Positions 51,542 to 60,313 of a DNA stretch of 64,000 bases are shown in pieces. The notes under the pieces were generated by a model. That model saw only the letters and a program-made list of their open reading frames with translations, was not told the DNA's origin and searched no databases. The stretch is taken from contig NZ_CP026730.1 of the NCBI RefSeq assembly GCF_003369795.1, positions 3,472,001 through 3,536,000 on the forward strand. The letters run 5' to 3'. The position numbers and the translations under genes were made by a program. Position 1 is the first letter of the stretch, and every line of letters starts with the position of its first letter. The DNA comes from Streptomyces sp. CB09001 (GTDB lineage: Bacteria; Actinomycetota; Actinomycetes; Streptomycetales; Streptomycetaceae).

Positions 51542-52755
51542 GCACGGCCACCGCACGGACCGTGGTGACGGGGCTCGGCATCGCCGCGCCCAACGGCCTG
51601 GGCACGGCCGACTACTGGGCGGCCACCCGGGCCGGGAAGAGCGGCATCGCCCGCATCACCCGCTTCGACCCGTCCTCGTACCCGGCGCGGCTGGCCGGCG
51701 AGGTGCCCGGCTTCAACGCGGCCGACCACCTGCCCAACCGGCTGCTGGCGCAGACCGACCGGATGACCCGGCTCGCCCTCGTGGCCGCCGACTGGGCGCT
51801 GGCCGACGCCGGCACCGTGCCCGCCGACCTGCCCGCCTACGACATGGGCGTGGTCACCGCGAGCTGCTCCGGCGGCTTCGAGTTCGGCCAGGGCGAGCTG
51901 CGCAACCTGTGGAGCCGGGGCAGCCAGTACGTCTCCGCCTACCAGTCCTTCGCCTGGTTCTACGCCGTCAACAGCGGCCAGATCTCCATCCGCAACGGCA
52001 TGAAGGGCCCGAGCGGCGTCCTCGTCTCCGACCAGGCCGGCGGGCTGGACGCGCTGGCGCACGCGCGGCGGCAGATCCGCAAGGGCACCCGGCTGATCAT
52101 GTCCGGGTCGATCGACGCCTCGATCTGCCCGTGGGGCTGGGTGGCGCAGCTGGCCGGCGGCCGGCTGACCACCGAGCAGGAGCCCGAGCGGGCCTACCTG
52201 CCCTTCGACGCGGCGGCGAGCGGACACGTGCCCGCCGAGGGCGGCGCGCTGCTCGTCCTGGAGTCGGAGCGGTCGGCCGCCGAGCGCGGCGCCCGGGTGT
52301 ACGGCGAGATCGCCGGCTACGGGGCCACGTTCGACCCCGCCCCCGGCAGCGGCCGGCCGCCGGGCCTGCGCAAGGCGATCGAGCTCGCCCTCGCCGACGC
52401 GGGCGTGGACGCGGGCGACGTCGACGTCGTGTTCGCGGACGCGGCCGCGGTGCCGGAGCTGGACCGGGCGGAGGCGGACGCGCTCAACGCGGTCTTCGGG
52501 CCGCACGGCGTGCCGGTCACCGCGCCCAAGACGATGACCGGACGCCTCTACTCGGGTGCCGCCCCGCTGGACGTGGCGACCGCCCTGCTCGCCGCCCGGG
52601 ACGGCCTCGTCCCCGCCACCACCAACGTCGACCCGGACACCTCCTACGACCTCGACCTGGTCACCGAGGCGCGCCCCGCCGACCTCCGCACCGCCCTGGT
52701 CCTCGCCCGTGGCGAGGGCGGCTTCAACTCGGCCCTGGTCGTCCGCACCCCCTGA
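51538..52755 (+). CDS. Type II PKS chain length factor (KS beta)
   Basis: 405 residues, starting inside the KS-alpha stop. The active-site Cys is replaced by Gln (Q166 in [16 protein letters not shown]), the diagnostic of CLF proteins, which decarboxylate malonyl-ACP to prime the chain and gate its length with KS-alpha. Other parts follow the KAS fold ([35 protein letters not shown]). It is followed by 238 bases without a gene before the ACP, an odd gap in otherwise tightly packed core genes. Confidence 0.96.
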   Translation: MSTATARTVVTGLGIAAPNGLGTADYWAATRAGKSGIARITRFDPSSYPARLAGEVPGFNAADHLPNRLLAQTDRMTRLALVAADWALADAGTVPADLPAYDMGVVTASCSGGFEFGQGELRNLWSRGSQYVSAYQSFAWFYAVNSGQISIRNGMKGPSGVLVSDQAGGLDALAHARRQIRKGTRLIMSGSIDASICPWGWVAQLAGGRLTTEQEPERAYLPFDAAASGHVPAEGGALLVLESERSAAERGARVYGEIAGYGATFDPAPGSGRPPGLRKAIELALADAGVDAGDVDVVFADAAAVPELDRAEADALNAVFGPHGVPVTAPKTMTGRLYSGAAPLDVATALLAARDGLVPATTNVDPDTSYDLDLVTEARPADLRTALVLARGEGGFNSALVVRTP

Positions 52756-52993
52756 CCTCCCGCCCCACGAGCACGACCGGCCGCCGCCGGACGCCACCCG
52801 GCCTCCCCTCCCCTCCGCCCGGCCGGCGCACGCCCCGGCTCCGGCGGGGCCGGTCTTCCCGTGCTCCCCCCAACGCGCCCGCCTCCCGGTCCGTCATCCG
52901 TGTCCCCCACGCCGGACCGGGCGGCGGGCGTTCGTCCGTCCGCGCCCCGGGGCCCGCCCGGGACGCGGGGCACCGACAGAGAGGACCCCACCC

Positions 52994-53266
52994 ATGCCCA
53001 CGCAGTCCTTCACCCTCGACGACCTCCGGCGCGTCCTGCTGGAGGCGGCAGGCGCCGACGAGAGCGTGGATCTCGACGGCGACATCCTCGACACCGACTT
53101 CGAGGAGCTCAGCTACGAGTCCCTGGCCATCCTCGAAACCTGCGGCCGCATAGAGCGGGAGTACGGCATCACGCTCGACGACTCCGTGGTGACCGAGGCG
53201 ACGACGCCCCGGGCCCTGCTGGGCCTGGTCAACACGCAGCTCGCCGGCCTGCCCGCCGCCGCCTGA
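52994..53266 (+). CDS. Type II PKS acyl carrier protein
   Basis: 90 residues. The phosphopantetheine serine is S43 in FEELSYESLAILETCGRIE, corresponding to LGYDSLALLE in other type II ACPs (Glu for Asp just before the Ser). The acidic four-helix pattern and length are standard. It carries the growing polyketone between KS/CLF and the ketoreductase and cyclases. A ribosome site GAGAGGAC precedes ATG 52994. Confidence 0.95.
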   Translation: MPTQSFTLDDLRRVLLEAAGADESVDLDGDILDTDFEELSYESLAILETCGRIEREYGITLDDSVVTEATTPRALLGLVNTQLAGLPAAA

Positions 53267-53387
53267 CCCACCTGTCCCGGGCCCCCCACTGCCCGCCGCG
53301 GCCGGGTCACCCCAGGGCCTGTCCCGGCCCGGCCGCGGCGGCACCGGACGCGGCCGTCCACCCAGCACCCACAAGGGAGTACCAGTC

Positions 53388-54173
53388 ATGTCCGACAAGC
53401 ATCAGCGGGTCGCCCTCGTCTCCGGGGCCACCAGCGGCATCGGCCGCGCCGCCGCGCGGCTGCTGGCCGAGCAGGGGCACCGGGTCTTCATCGGCTCCCG
53501 CGATCCCGAGAACGTCAGCACCACCGTGAAGGAACTGCGCGCCGAGGGCCTCGACGTCGACGGCTCCGTCCTGGACGTCCGCTCCGCGCTGTCCATCGAG
53601 ACCTTCGTCCAGTCCGCCGTGGACCGCTACGGCACCGTGGACGTCCTGGTCAACAACGCGGGCCGGTCCGGCGGCGGCGTCACCGCCGACATCGACGACG
53701 AACTCTGGTACGACGTCGTCGAGACCAACCTGAACAGCGTCTTCCGGCTGACCCGCGCCGTGCTGACCACCGGCGGCATGCGCGGCAAGGACCGCGGCCG
53801 GATCATCAACATCGCCTCCACCGCGGGCAAGCAGGGCGTGATCCTCGGCGCCCCCTACTCCGCCTCCAAGCACGGGGTGGTCGGTTTCACCAAGGCCCTC
53901 GGCAACGAACTCGCCCCCACCGGCATCACCGTCAACGCCGTCTGCCCCGGCTACGTGGAGACGCCGATGGCGCAGCGCGTGCGCGCCGGATACGCCGCCG
54001 CCTACGACACCACCGAGGACGCCATCCTCGACAAGTTCCAGGCCAAGATCCCGCTCGGGCGCTACTCCACGCCCGAGGAGGTCGCCGGCCTCGTCGGCTA
54101 CCTCGCCTCCGACACCGCCGCGTCCATCACCGCACAGGCCCTGAACGTCTGCGGCGGCCTCGGCAACTTCTGA
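53388..54173 (+). CDS. Polyketide C-9 ketoreductase (ActIII/UrdD type)
   Basis: 261 residues. SDR motifs: SGATSGIGRAAARLL (TGxxxGxG), DVLVNNAGRSGGG, INIASTAGKQGVILGAPYSASKHGVVGFT with the catalytic Ser, Tyr (YxxxK) and the actinomycete KR hallmark GVILGAPYSASKHG, and PGYVETPMAQRVR. It reduces the C-9 ketone of the nascent chain using NADPH after first-ring closure, the same step in nearly all angucyclines. GGGAG precedes the ATG. Confidence 0.95.
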   Translation: MSDKHQRVALVSGATSGIGRAAARLLAEQGHRVFIGSRDPENVSTTVKELRAEGLDVDGSVLDVRSALSIETFVQSAVDRYGTVDVLVNNAGRSGGGVTADIDDELWYDVVETNLNSVFRLTRAVLTTGGMRGKDRGRIINIASTAGKQGVILGAPYSASKHGVVGFTKALGNELAPTGITVNAVCPGYVETPMAQRVRAGYAAAYDTTEDAILDKFQAKIPLGRYSTPEEVAGLVGYLASDTAASITAQALNVCGGLGNF

Positions 54174-54211
54174 CCCGGCCACCACCGCCCACCCCGACGA
54201 GGAGATCCCCC

Positions 54212-55156
54212 ATGTCCGCATCCGAGCCACGGGAAGTCGAGCACGAGATCACGGTCTCGGCCCCGGCCGGCGACGTCTACCGGCTGATCGCCGACGTGAC
54301 GAACTGGCCGCGCGTCTTCCCGCCGACCATCTACGTCGACCACCTGGAGCGCTCCGGCGACGAGGAACTGATCAGGATCTGGGCCACCGCCAACGGCGAG
54401 GCCAAGAACTGGACCTCGCGCCGGGTCCTGGACCCCGGGAACCTGCGGATCACCTTCCGGCAGCAGGTCTCCACGCCCCCGGTCGCCACCATGGGCGGCA
54501 CCTGGATCGTCGAGCCGGCCGGCGAGCACACCGCGCGCGTCCGGCTGCTCCACGACTACACGGCAGTCGACGACGACCCCGCCGGCCTGGCCTGGATCGA
54601 GGAGGCCGTCGACCGCAACTCCCGCACGGAGCTCGCGGCGCTGAAGACCAACGTCGAACTCGCCACCGCCTCCGAGGAACTGACCTTCTCCTTCGAGGAC
54701 ACCGTCGCCATCGACGGCTCCGCCAAGGACGCCTACGACTTCGTCAACGAGGCCGGCCGGTGGGCCGAGCGGCTGCCGCACGTGGCGACCGTGCGCCTCA
54801 CCGAGGACACCCCCGGCCTGCAGACCCTGGAGATGGACACCCGGGCCAAGGACGGCTCCACCCACACCACCCGGTCCTACCGGGTGTGCCTGGAGGGCCG
54901 GAAGATCGCCTACAAGCAGACCACGCTGCCGGCCCTGATGAGCCTGCACACCGGCTACTGGACCTTCCGCGACACGGACACCGGCGCCACCGCGTCCTCG
55001 CAGCACACCGTCGTGCTGCGCCCCGAGAACATCGAGCGGATCCTGGGTCCAGAGGCGGGGGTCGCCGAGGCCCGCGAGTACGTGCGCACCGCGCTGAGCA
55101 CCAACAGCCGGGCCACGCTGGGCCATGCCCGTGACTACGCCGAGGCGAGGCGCTGA
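54212..55156 (+). CDS. Di-domain aromatase/cyclase (UrdL/JadD type)
   Basis: 314 residues in two SRPBCC (START-like) halves: about 8-150 (HEITVSAPAGDVYRLIADVTNWPRVFPPTIYVDHLERSG) and about 160-305 (FEDTVAIDGSAKDAYDFVNEAGRWAERLPHVATVRL). Di-domain ARO/CYCs of this kind aromatise and cyclise the first ring of C-9-reduced polyketides. GAGGAGATC precedes ATG 54212. Stop is four bases before the fused oxygenase start, a typical operon joint. Confidence 0.95.
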   Translation: MSASEPREVEHEITVSAPAGDVYRLIADVTNWPRVFPPTIYVDHLERSGDEELIRIWATANGEAKNWTSRRVLDPGNLRITFRQQVSTPPVATMGGTWIVEPAGEHTARVRLLHDYTAVDDDPAGLAWIEEAVDRNSRTELAALKTNVELATASEELTFSFEDTVAIDGSAKDAYDFVNEAGRWAERLPHVATVRLTEDTPGLQTLEMDTRAKDGSTHTTRSYRVCLEGRKIAYKQTTLPALMSLHTGYWTFRDTDTGATASSQHTVVLRPENIERILGPEAGVAEAREYVRTALSTNSRATLGHARDYAEARR

Positions 55157-55159
55157 CCC

Positions 55160-57550
55160 GTGTCCGGTGCCGACACGGCCGACACGGCCGGCACAGACAC
55201 AGCCGCCCCGCAGGTCGTCGTGGTCGGCGCCGGCCCCGTCGGGCTGATGCTCGCCGGCGAACTGCGGCTCGGCGGCGCCGAGGTGACCGTGCTGGAACGG
55301 CTGGCCACCCCGACCACCGAGTCCCGCGCCTCCACGCTGCACGCGCGGACGATGGAGATCCTCCGGCAGCGCGGTCTGCTGGACGCCCCCGGCGGCTTCG
55401 CGGACCCGCTCCCGCCGTGCGAGCCACGGGGCCACTTCGGTGGCCTCCCCCTGGACCTGACGCTGCCCAGCTCCCACCCCGGGCAGTGGAAGGTCCCGCA
55501 GGTGCGCACCGAGGCGATCCTCGGCGCCCGGGCGGAACGCCTCGGGGTGCGCGTGCTGCGCGGCCACCGCGTCGTCTCCGTCGAGCAGGACGCCCACCGG
55601 GTGCGGGTGGTGGCCGAGCACGCGGGCCGGCGCACCACGTTCACCGCCCGCTACGCCGTGGGCTGCGACGGCGAGCGGTCGGCCGTACGCCGGCTGGCCG
55701 GAATCGGCTTCCCGGGCGCCGACGCCGAACGGGAGCTGCTGCGCGCCGACGTCGACGGCCTCGAGATCCCCGACCGGCGCTTCCAGCGGCTGCCGAAGGG
55801 ACTGGCGATCGCGGCCCGGCGCGGCGACGGCGTCACCCGCGTGATGGTCCACCGCTTCGGTTCCCCGCCGCGCGGCGCCGGGGAACCGGACTTCGGGGAC
55901 GTCGTGGCGGCCTGGCGGGACGTCACCGGCGAGGACGTCTCCGGCGGCACCCCGCTGTGGGTGAACTCCTTCGGGGACGCCTCCCGGCAGGCCGAGCACT
56001 ACCGCCAAGGGCGGATCCTGCTGGCCGGCGACGCCGCCCACCAGCAGATGCCGATCGGCGGCCAGGCACTCAACCTGGGCCTCCAGGACGCGGCCAACCT
56101 GGGCTGGAAACTCGCGGCCACCGTGTCCGGCCGGGCCCCCGAAGGCCTCCTGGACACGTACCACCGGGAGCGGCACGCGGTCGGACGGCGCGTGCTGTCC
56201 ACCATCCGCGCGCAGGCCCGCCTGCTGCTCGGCGGCCCCGAGGTGGAGGCGCTGCGCTCGGTGATCGGCGAACTGATCCCGTACGAACCGGTCCGGACGC
56301 ACCTGGCCGGACTGATCAGCGGTCTCGACGTCCGCTACGGCGCAGACGAGGACCCGGCCCCGGTGGGCGCGCGGCTGCCCGGCCCGCCGCCCGGCGACCA
56401 CGGCAGCACGCAGGAGGCCCTGCGCCGGGCCCGGGGGGTGCTCCTCGTGGCGACCGGCGACGGGGACCCGCGCGAGGCCCTCGTGCGCGCCGCACGCCCC
56501 TTCGCGGGCGCCGTCGACACCGTGACCGTCCCGCCGGCCGGGGACGGCCCGCTGCGGGACGCCGCCGCCGTCCTCGTCCGCCCCGACGGCCACATCGCCT
56601 GGACGGGCGACGCACCGGACGGCCTGCGGACGGCGCTCGCCCACTGGTTCGTCCCCGACGAGGAGGCCGGAACGGCCCCCCACCGCGACGGGCACACCGA
56701 CGGGCGGCCGCGCCCCGCACGCCACCCCGCCGCACGACACCAAGCCGCACGACACCAAGCGGCACGACCTCACGGCAGGAGAGAGAACATGGGCAGTCTG
56801 ACCGGACGCACGGCGCTCGTCACGGGCGCCAGCCGGGGCATGGGACGGGCCACCGCCGAGCGGCTGGCCCGCGACGGCGCACTCGTCGTCGTGCACTACG
56901 GCACCAACGAGGACGCGGCCGCCGAGGTCGTCGACGGCATCGAGCGGGACGGCGGGCGGGCGTTCGCCGTGCGGGCCGAACTCGGCGCCCCCGGCGACGT
57001 GCACGAGCTGTTCCTCGCCCTGGAGGAGGGGCTGAAGGAGCGCACCGGCTCCACCGAACTGGACATCCTGGTCAACAACGCCGGGGTGATGGGCGGCGTC
57101 AAGGCCGAGGACACCACGCCGGAGCAGTTCGACCGGATCGTCGCCGTGAACGCCAGGGCGCCGTTCTTCATCATCCAGCGGGCGCTCACCAACATGCCCG
57201 ACGGCGGCCGGATCGTGAACGTCTCCTCCGGACTGACCCGGTTCGCCAACCCCGACGAGATCGCCTACGCGATGAGCAAGGGCGCCGTGGAGCAGCTCGC
57301 GCTGCACTTCGCGAAGGCGCTCGGCCCGCGCCGCATCACGGTGAACAGCGTCGCTCCGGGCATCACCCGCAACGGCAACCCGCTGTTCGACATCCCCGAG
57401 GCGGTCGAGGCGATGGCCGCGCTGTCCGCCTTCAACCGGGTCGGCGAACCGCAGGACGTCGCCGACGTCGTCGCCTTCCTGGTGTCCGACGACGCCCGCT
57501 GGATCACCGGCTCCTTCGTCGACGCCAGCGGCGGCACCCTCCTGGGCTGA
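55160..57550 (+). CDS. Bifunctional FAD oxygenase-SDR reductase (PgaM/UrdM/JadF-like)
   Basis: 796 residues from GTG 55160. Residues about 14-520: aromatic flavoprotein hydroxylase (VVVVGAGPVGLMLAGELRLGG; GCDGERSAVRRLAGIGFPGA; GDAAHQQMPIGGQALNLGLQDAANLGWKL). Residues 544-796: short-chain dehydrogenase (ALVTGASRGMGRATAE; NNAGVMGG; SSGLTRFANPDEIAYAMSKGAVEQLAL with YxxxK). An Ala/Arg/His linker (about 522-540) joins them. In the PgaM group such fusions perform dehydration/oxidation at C-6/C-12b and a ketoreduction at C-6. An internal ribosome site at 56777 precedes ATG 56789, the first codon of the SDR domain, so the reductase may also be made alone, as reported for PgaM. Confidence 0.95.
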   Translation: MSGADTADTAGTDTAAPQVVVVGAGPVGLMLAGELRLGGAEVTVLERLATPTTESRASTLHARTMEILRQRGLLDAPGGFADPLPPCEPRGHFGGLPLDLTLPSSHPGQWKVPQVRTEAILGARAERLGVRVLRGHRVVSVEQDAHRVRVVAEHAGRRTTFTARYAVGCDGERSAVRRLAGIGFPGADAERELLRADVDGLEIPDRRFQRLPKGLAIAARRGDGVTRVMVHRFGSPPRGAGEPDFGDVVAAWRDVTGEDVSGGTPLWVNSFGDASRQAEHYRQGRILLAGDAAHQQMPIGGQALNLGLQDAANLGWKLAATVSGRAPEGLLDTYHRERHAVGRRVLSTIRAQARLLLGGPEVEALRSVIGELIPYEPVRTHLAGLISGLDVRYGADEDPAPVGARLPGPPPGDHGSTQEALRRARGVLLVATGDGDPREALVRAARPFAGAVDTVTVPPAGDGPLRDAAAVLVRPDGHIAWTGDAPDGLRTALAHWFVPDEEAGTAPHRDGHTDGRPRPARHPAARHQAARHQAARPHGRRENMGSLTGRTALVTGASRGMGRATAERLARDGALVVVHYGTNEDAAAEVVDGIERDGGRAFAVRAELGAPGDVHELFLALEEGLKERTGSTELDILVNNAGVMGGVKAEDTTPEQFDRIVAVNARAPFFIIQRALTNMPDGGRIVNVSSGLTRFANPDEIAYAMSKGAVEQLALHFAKALGPRRITVNSVAPGITRNGNPLFDIPEAVEAMAALSAFNRVGEPQDVADVVAFLVSDDARWITGSFVDASGGTLLG
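56777..56791 (+). promoter_or_regulatory. Internal ribosome site and start codon for the stand-alone reductase domain
   Basis: AGGAGAG (56777-56783), five bases, then an in-frame ATG (56789-56791) at residue 544, giving MGSLTGRTALV, the exact N-terminus expected for an SDR. A 253-residue reductase would be produced. The same arrangement is known in PgaM, where reductase copies join the full-length protein. Confidence 0.85.
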
Positions 57551-57554
57551 CGAC

Positions 57555-59015
57555 ATGACCAGGACCGTTCCCGGGCCGGTGGCCGACGCCGGGGAAGGAC
57601 GGTGGAGCCCCCGGCTGTGGGGGCTGCTGCTGGTCCTCGCCGGCAACATGCTCATCGACGCGCTCGAGGTGTCCGTGGCGGTGGTGGCACTGCCCTCCAT
57701 CGGCACGGACCTCGGGCTGCCCCTGACGAGCGCGCAGTGGGCGATGACCGGCTTCGCCGCCGGCTTCGGCGCCCTCATGCTCTTCGGGACCCGGCTGGTG
57801 GCGCTGCTGGGCCGTCGCCGGGTCTATCTGGTGGCGCTCCTCGGGTTCGCCGCCGCCTCCCTGCTCAGCGCCTTCGCCCAGGAGCCCGCGCTGCTCGTCG
57901 CGACCCGGCTGGTCAAGGGGTTCTGCGCCGCGCTGACGGCTCCCACGGGGCTGGCCATCATCGCCACCGCCTTCCCCGAGGGCCGTGCCCGCAGCCGTGC
58001 CGTCTCCGTCTACACCCTCTTCGGCGCCGGCGGGTTCACCGCGGGCCTGCTGCTGTCCGGCTGGCTGAGCACGTACAGCTGGCGGCTGGCCTTCGCCTTC
58101 CCGGCCCCCGTCGTCCTGCTGCTCTTCGCCGCCGCGCTGCGCCTGGTCCCCGGCGGCGACGGCCCGCCGGGCGGCCGCCCGGCCACCCCCCGGCACTACG
58201 GCGTGGGGGGCGCGGCCGCCCTCACGGGCGCGCTGCTCGCCCTCGTGCACGGCGTCACCGCGCTGCCCGGGCACGGCTGGGGCGACGTCCGCTTCCTCGG
58301 GTCCGTGGCGGCGGCGGCCCTGCTGCTGGCGTGGTTCCGGGCGCTGGAACGCGCCGCGCCGGCCCCGCTGCTGCCTCTCCGGCTGCTGCGCAGCGGGGCC
58401 CTGATCCGCTCGGCCCTCGGCGCGGCCTGCCTCAACGGCTCCTATCTCGGGCTGCTGTTCGTGCTGACGTACCAGACGCAGACCCTCGCCGGCTGGTCAC
58501 CGCCGATGGCGGCCGCGGCCCTGCTGCCGGCCGCCGTGCCGCCGGCGCTCACCGCGCTCGCCTCGGGGCGGCTGATCGCCCGGTTCGGTGCGCCGCGCCT
58601 CGTCGCGGCCGGTGCCGCCAGCGCGTTCGCCGGCTGTCTGCTGCAACTGCGGTCCGGCTGGCCCCTGGACTACACCGGGCGGCTGCTGCCCACGCTGCTG
58701 CTGGTCGGGCTGGGCTTCGTGCTGTCCTTCGCCGCGCTCAACGTGCAGGCCACCTCCGGGCTGGCGCCCGCCGACCGCGGTGCGGGCAGCGGGCTCTACC
58801 AGACCGCCGTGCAACTCGGCGCGGTCCTCGCGGTCGCGCTGGTCGCGGCGCTGCTCGCCGGTGCGGGCGGGGACGGCGGGCCCGCGGCGCGGCTCGCCGC
58901 CTGCCGCCCGGCACTGGTCCTGGTGGCCGCGCTCGGCGGTCTCGGCGTGCTCACCTCGCTCTTCGGACTCGCCGGTCCCGGCGCCGCGGGCCGCACGGCC
59001 GCACCCCGCACCTGA
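57555..59015 (+). CDS. MFS transporter (14-TM, angucycline exporter, UrdJ-like)
   Basis: 486 residues with many hydrophobic helices. LLLVLAGNMLIDALEVSVAVVALPSIGTDLGL is helix 1 (DHA2-like), then QWAMTGFAAGFGALMLFGTRLVALLGRRRVYLVAL (motif A, modified) and RLVKGFCAALTAPTGLAIIA. Starts four bases after the fused oxygenase stop. Same position as the exporters of urd and related angucycline clusters. Distinct from the MFS at 40503; the cluster has two drug-type exporters. Confidence 0.92.
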   Translation: MTRTVPGPVADAGEGRWSPRLWGLLLVLAGNMLIDALEVSVAVVALPSIGTDLGLPLTSAQWAMTGFAAGFGALMLFGTRLVALLGRRRVYLVALLGFAAASLLSAFAQEPALLVATRLVKGFCAALTAPTGLAIIATAFPEGRARSRAVSVYTLFGAGGFTAGLLLSGWLSTYSWRLAFAFPAPVVLLLFAAALRLVPGGDGPPGGRPATPRHYGVGGAAALTGALLALVHGVTALPGHGWGDVRFLGSVAAAALLLAWFRALERAAPAPLLPLRLLRSGALIRSALGAACLNGSYLGLLFVLTYQTQTLAGWSPPMAAAALLPAAVPPALTALASGRLIARFGAPRLVAAGAASAFAGCLLQLRSGWPLDYTGRLLPTLLLVGLGFVLSFAALNVQATSGLAPADRGAGSGLYQTAVQLGAVLAVALVAALLAGAGGDGGPAARLAACRPALVLVAALGGLGVLTSLFGLAGPGAAGRTAAPRT

Positions 59016-59050
59016 CGTTCACTCCTTCCACTCCACGACGGGGGACGATC

Positions 59051-59500
59051 ATGGATCTGACCACGAGGAACTGGGTCTTCGACGACCTGGACGACCTGGA
59101 CGACCTCGACTACGAGTTCGAGCGGGACCACGTCGCCGAGCCGGAGCCGCCCGACCTGGCGCACCTGGCCGCCTGCGACCCGGCCGAGCGCACCCGCCTC
59201 ATCGACGTCTACGTACGAGGCGAACTGGCCCGCGTGCTGCGGGTGCCGCCGGACACCATCGACACCGTGGGGCGCCCCATGAACAGCCTGGGCATCGGGT
59301 CCATCAACGGCCTCGAACTGCAACGCCGCATGGAGTCCGTGCTGCGCGTCGACGTCAACCTCAACCGGCTGCTGCGGGCCAACAGCGCGGCCGAGCTGAT
59401 CGACTGCCTGGCCGGGCAGCTCGGCCCCGAGGACAGCCTCCACAAGCACGACGGGCGCGGCGACCACCTCGTCGCGCACGACGCGCTGGGCACGACGTGA
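59051..59500 (+). CDS. Orphan carrier protein, modular-PKS-like, with an acidic N-terminal tail
   Basis: 149 residues. The ACP fold with the phosphopantetheine serine S84 in NSLGIGSINGLELQRRME (GxGS; Gly in place of the usual Asp) begins near 45 (ERTRLIDVYVRGELARVL), more like a modular PKS or NRPS carrier than the type II ACP at 52994. The first 40 residues contain DDLDDLDDLDYEFERDH, an acidic docking-like tail. A second tail follows the fold (DGRGDHLVAHDALG). No acyltransferase, ketosynthase or adenylation partner is next to it. Its stop overlaps the PPTase start (GTGA), suggesting self-contained activation. Role unknown; it may tether the halogenase or carboxylase substrate. Confidence 0.85.
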   Translation: MDLTTRNWVFDDLDDLDDLDYEFERDHVAEPEPPDLAHLAACDPAERTRLIDVYVRGELARVLRVPPDTIDTVGRPMNSLGIGSINGLELQRRMESVLRVDVNLNRLLRANSAAELIDCLAGQLGPEDSLHKHDGRGDHLVAHDALGTT

Positions 59501-60306
59501 TCGGACAGCTCGCGCACCGGCCGGACGCGGCGACCGGCGCGCCGCGGCTGCCCGTGCCCGGGCACCTCGACGTCTGGCTGGTGCGCCGCCCCCGGCTGGA
59601 CACGGCGGCCGGGACGCTCGCCCTGGACGAGCTGAGCGAGCCGGAACGCCGCCGCACCGCCTCCTTCGTCCGCCCCGCCGACGGGGTCACGTACGCGTCC
59701 GCGCACATCGCGCTGCGCCGGCTGCTCGGCGCCTACCTCGGGCTGCCCGCGGCGGGCGTCCCGTTCGTGCGCGAGCCCTGCCCCGGGTGCGCCGGACCGC
59801 ACGGCAGACCGGCCGTCCGCCATCCCGACCCGCCGCTGCACTTCTCCCTGGCGCACAGCCACGGGATGGCCGTGGTGGCCGTCTCCCGCGCCGTGCTCGG
59901 CGTGGACGTGGAGCGGCTGCCGCGGGCCGAGACCGTCGAGGTGTGCGCCGCGGCGCTGCACCCCGACGAGCAGTCCGAGCTGGCACGGCTGGGCCCCGAG
60001 GAGCGGCGCCCGGCCTTCGGCCGGATCTGGACCCGCAAGGAGGCCTACCTCAAGGCGCTGGGCACCGGCCTGTCCCGCGATCCCGCCCGGGACTACCTGG
60101 GCGCCGACCAGGCCCGCCGGCCGGATGGCTGGACGCTGCTGGACCTGGCGTCCGGCCCCCGGCACAACGCCGCCGTCGCCGTGCGCGGCGCGCCGCCCGA
60201 ACGGGTCGCCGTGCGCTGGCTGCCGCCCACCGCGACACACGTCGACGGGTCGGTGGACCTGGCCGCCGGCGGTGTGACCACCCGCGTATCCGACTGGGGA
60301 GCGTGA
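59497..60306 (+). CDS. Sfp-type 4'-phosphopantetheinyl transferase (JadM-like)
   Basis: 269 residues from GTG 59497. PLHFSLAHSHGMAVVAVS, LGVDVERLPR (the Mg-binding GVDxE) and FGRIWTRKEAYLKALGTGLS (W-KEAxxK) are the Sfp/Gsp motifs. It transfers the phosphopantetheine arm from CoA to carrier proteins. The coupled carrier at 59051, the type II ACP and the second carrier at 62865 are its likely substrates. JadM of the jadomycin cluster plays this role. Eight bases separate it from the carboxyltransferase. Confidence 0.94.
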   Translation: MIGQLAHRPDAATGAPRLPVPGHLDVWLVRRPRLDTAAGTLALDELSEPERRRTASFVRPADGVTYASAHIALRRLLGAYLGLPAAGVPFVREPCPGCAGPHGRPAVRHPDPPLHFSLAHSHGMAVVAVSRAVLGVDVERLPRAETVEVCAAALHPDEQSELARLGPEERRPAFGRIWTRKEAYLKALGTGLSRDPARDYLGADQARRPDGWTLLDLASGPRHNAAVAVRGAPPERVAVRWLPPTATHVDGSVDLAAGGVTTRVSDWGA

Positions 60307-60313
60307 CACGACG

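Noticed and set aside
54098..57778. A very long open frame on the minus strand opposite the aromatase and oxygenase genes.
   Set aside because: It is antisense to genes with strong motif support and reads as low-complexity Gly/Arg/His/Val-rich sequence without domains, the usual product of high-GC codon bias.
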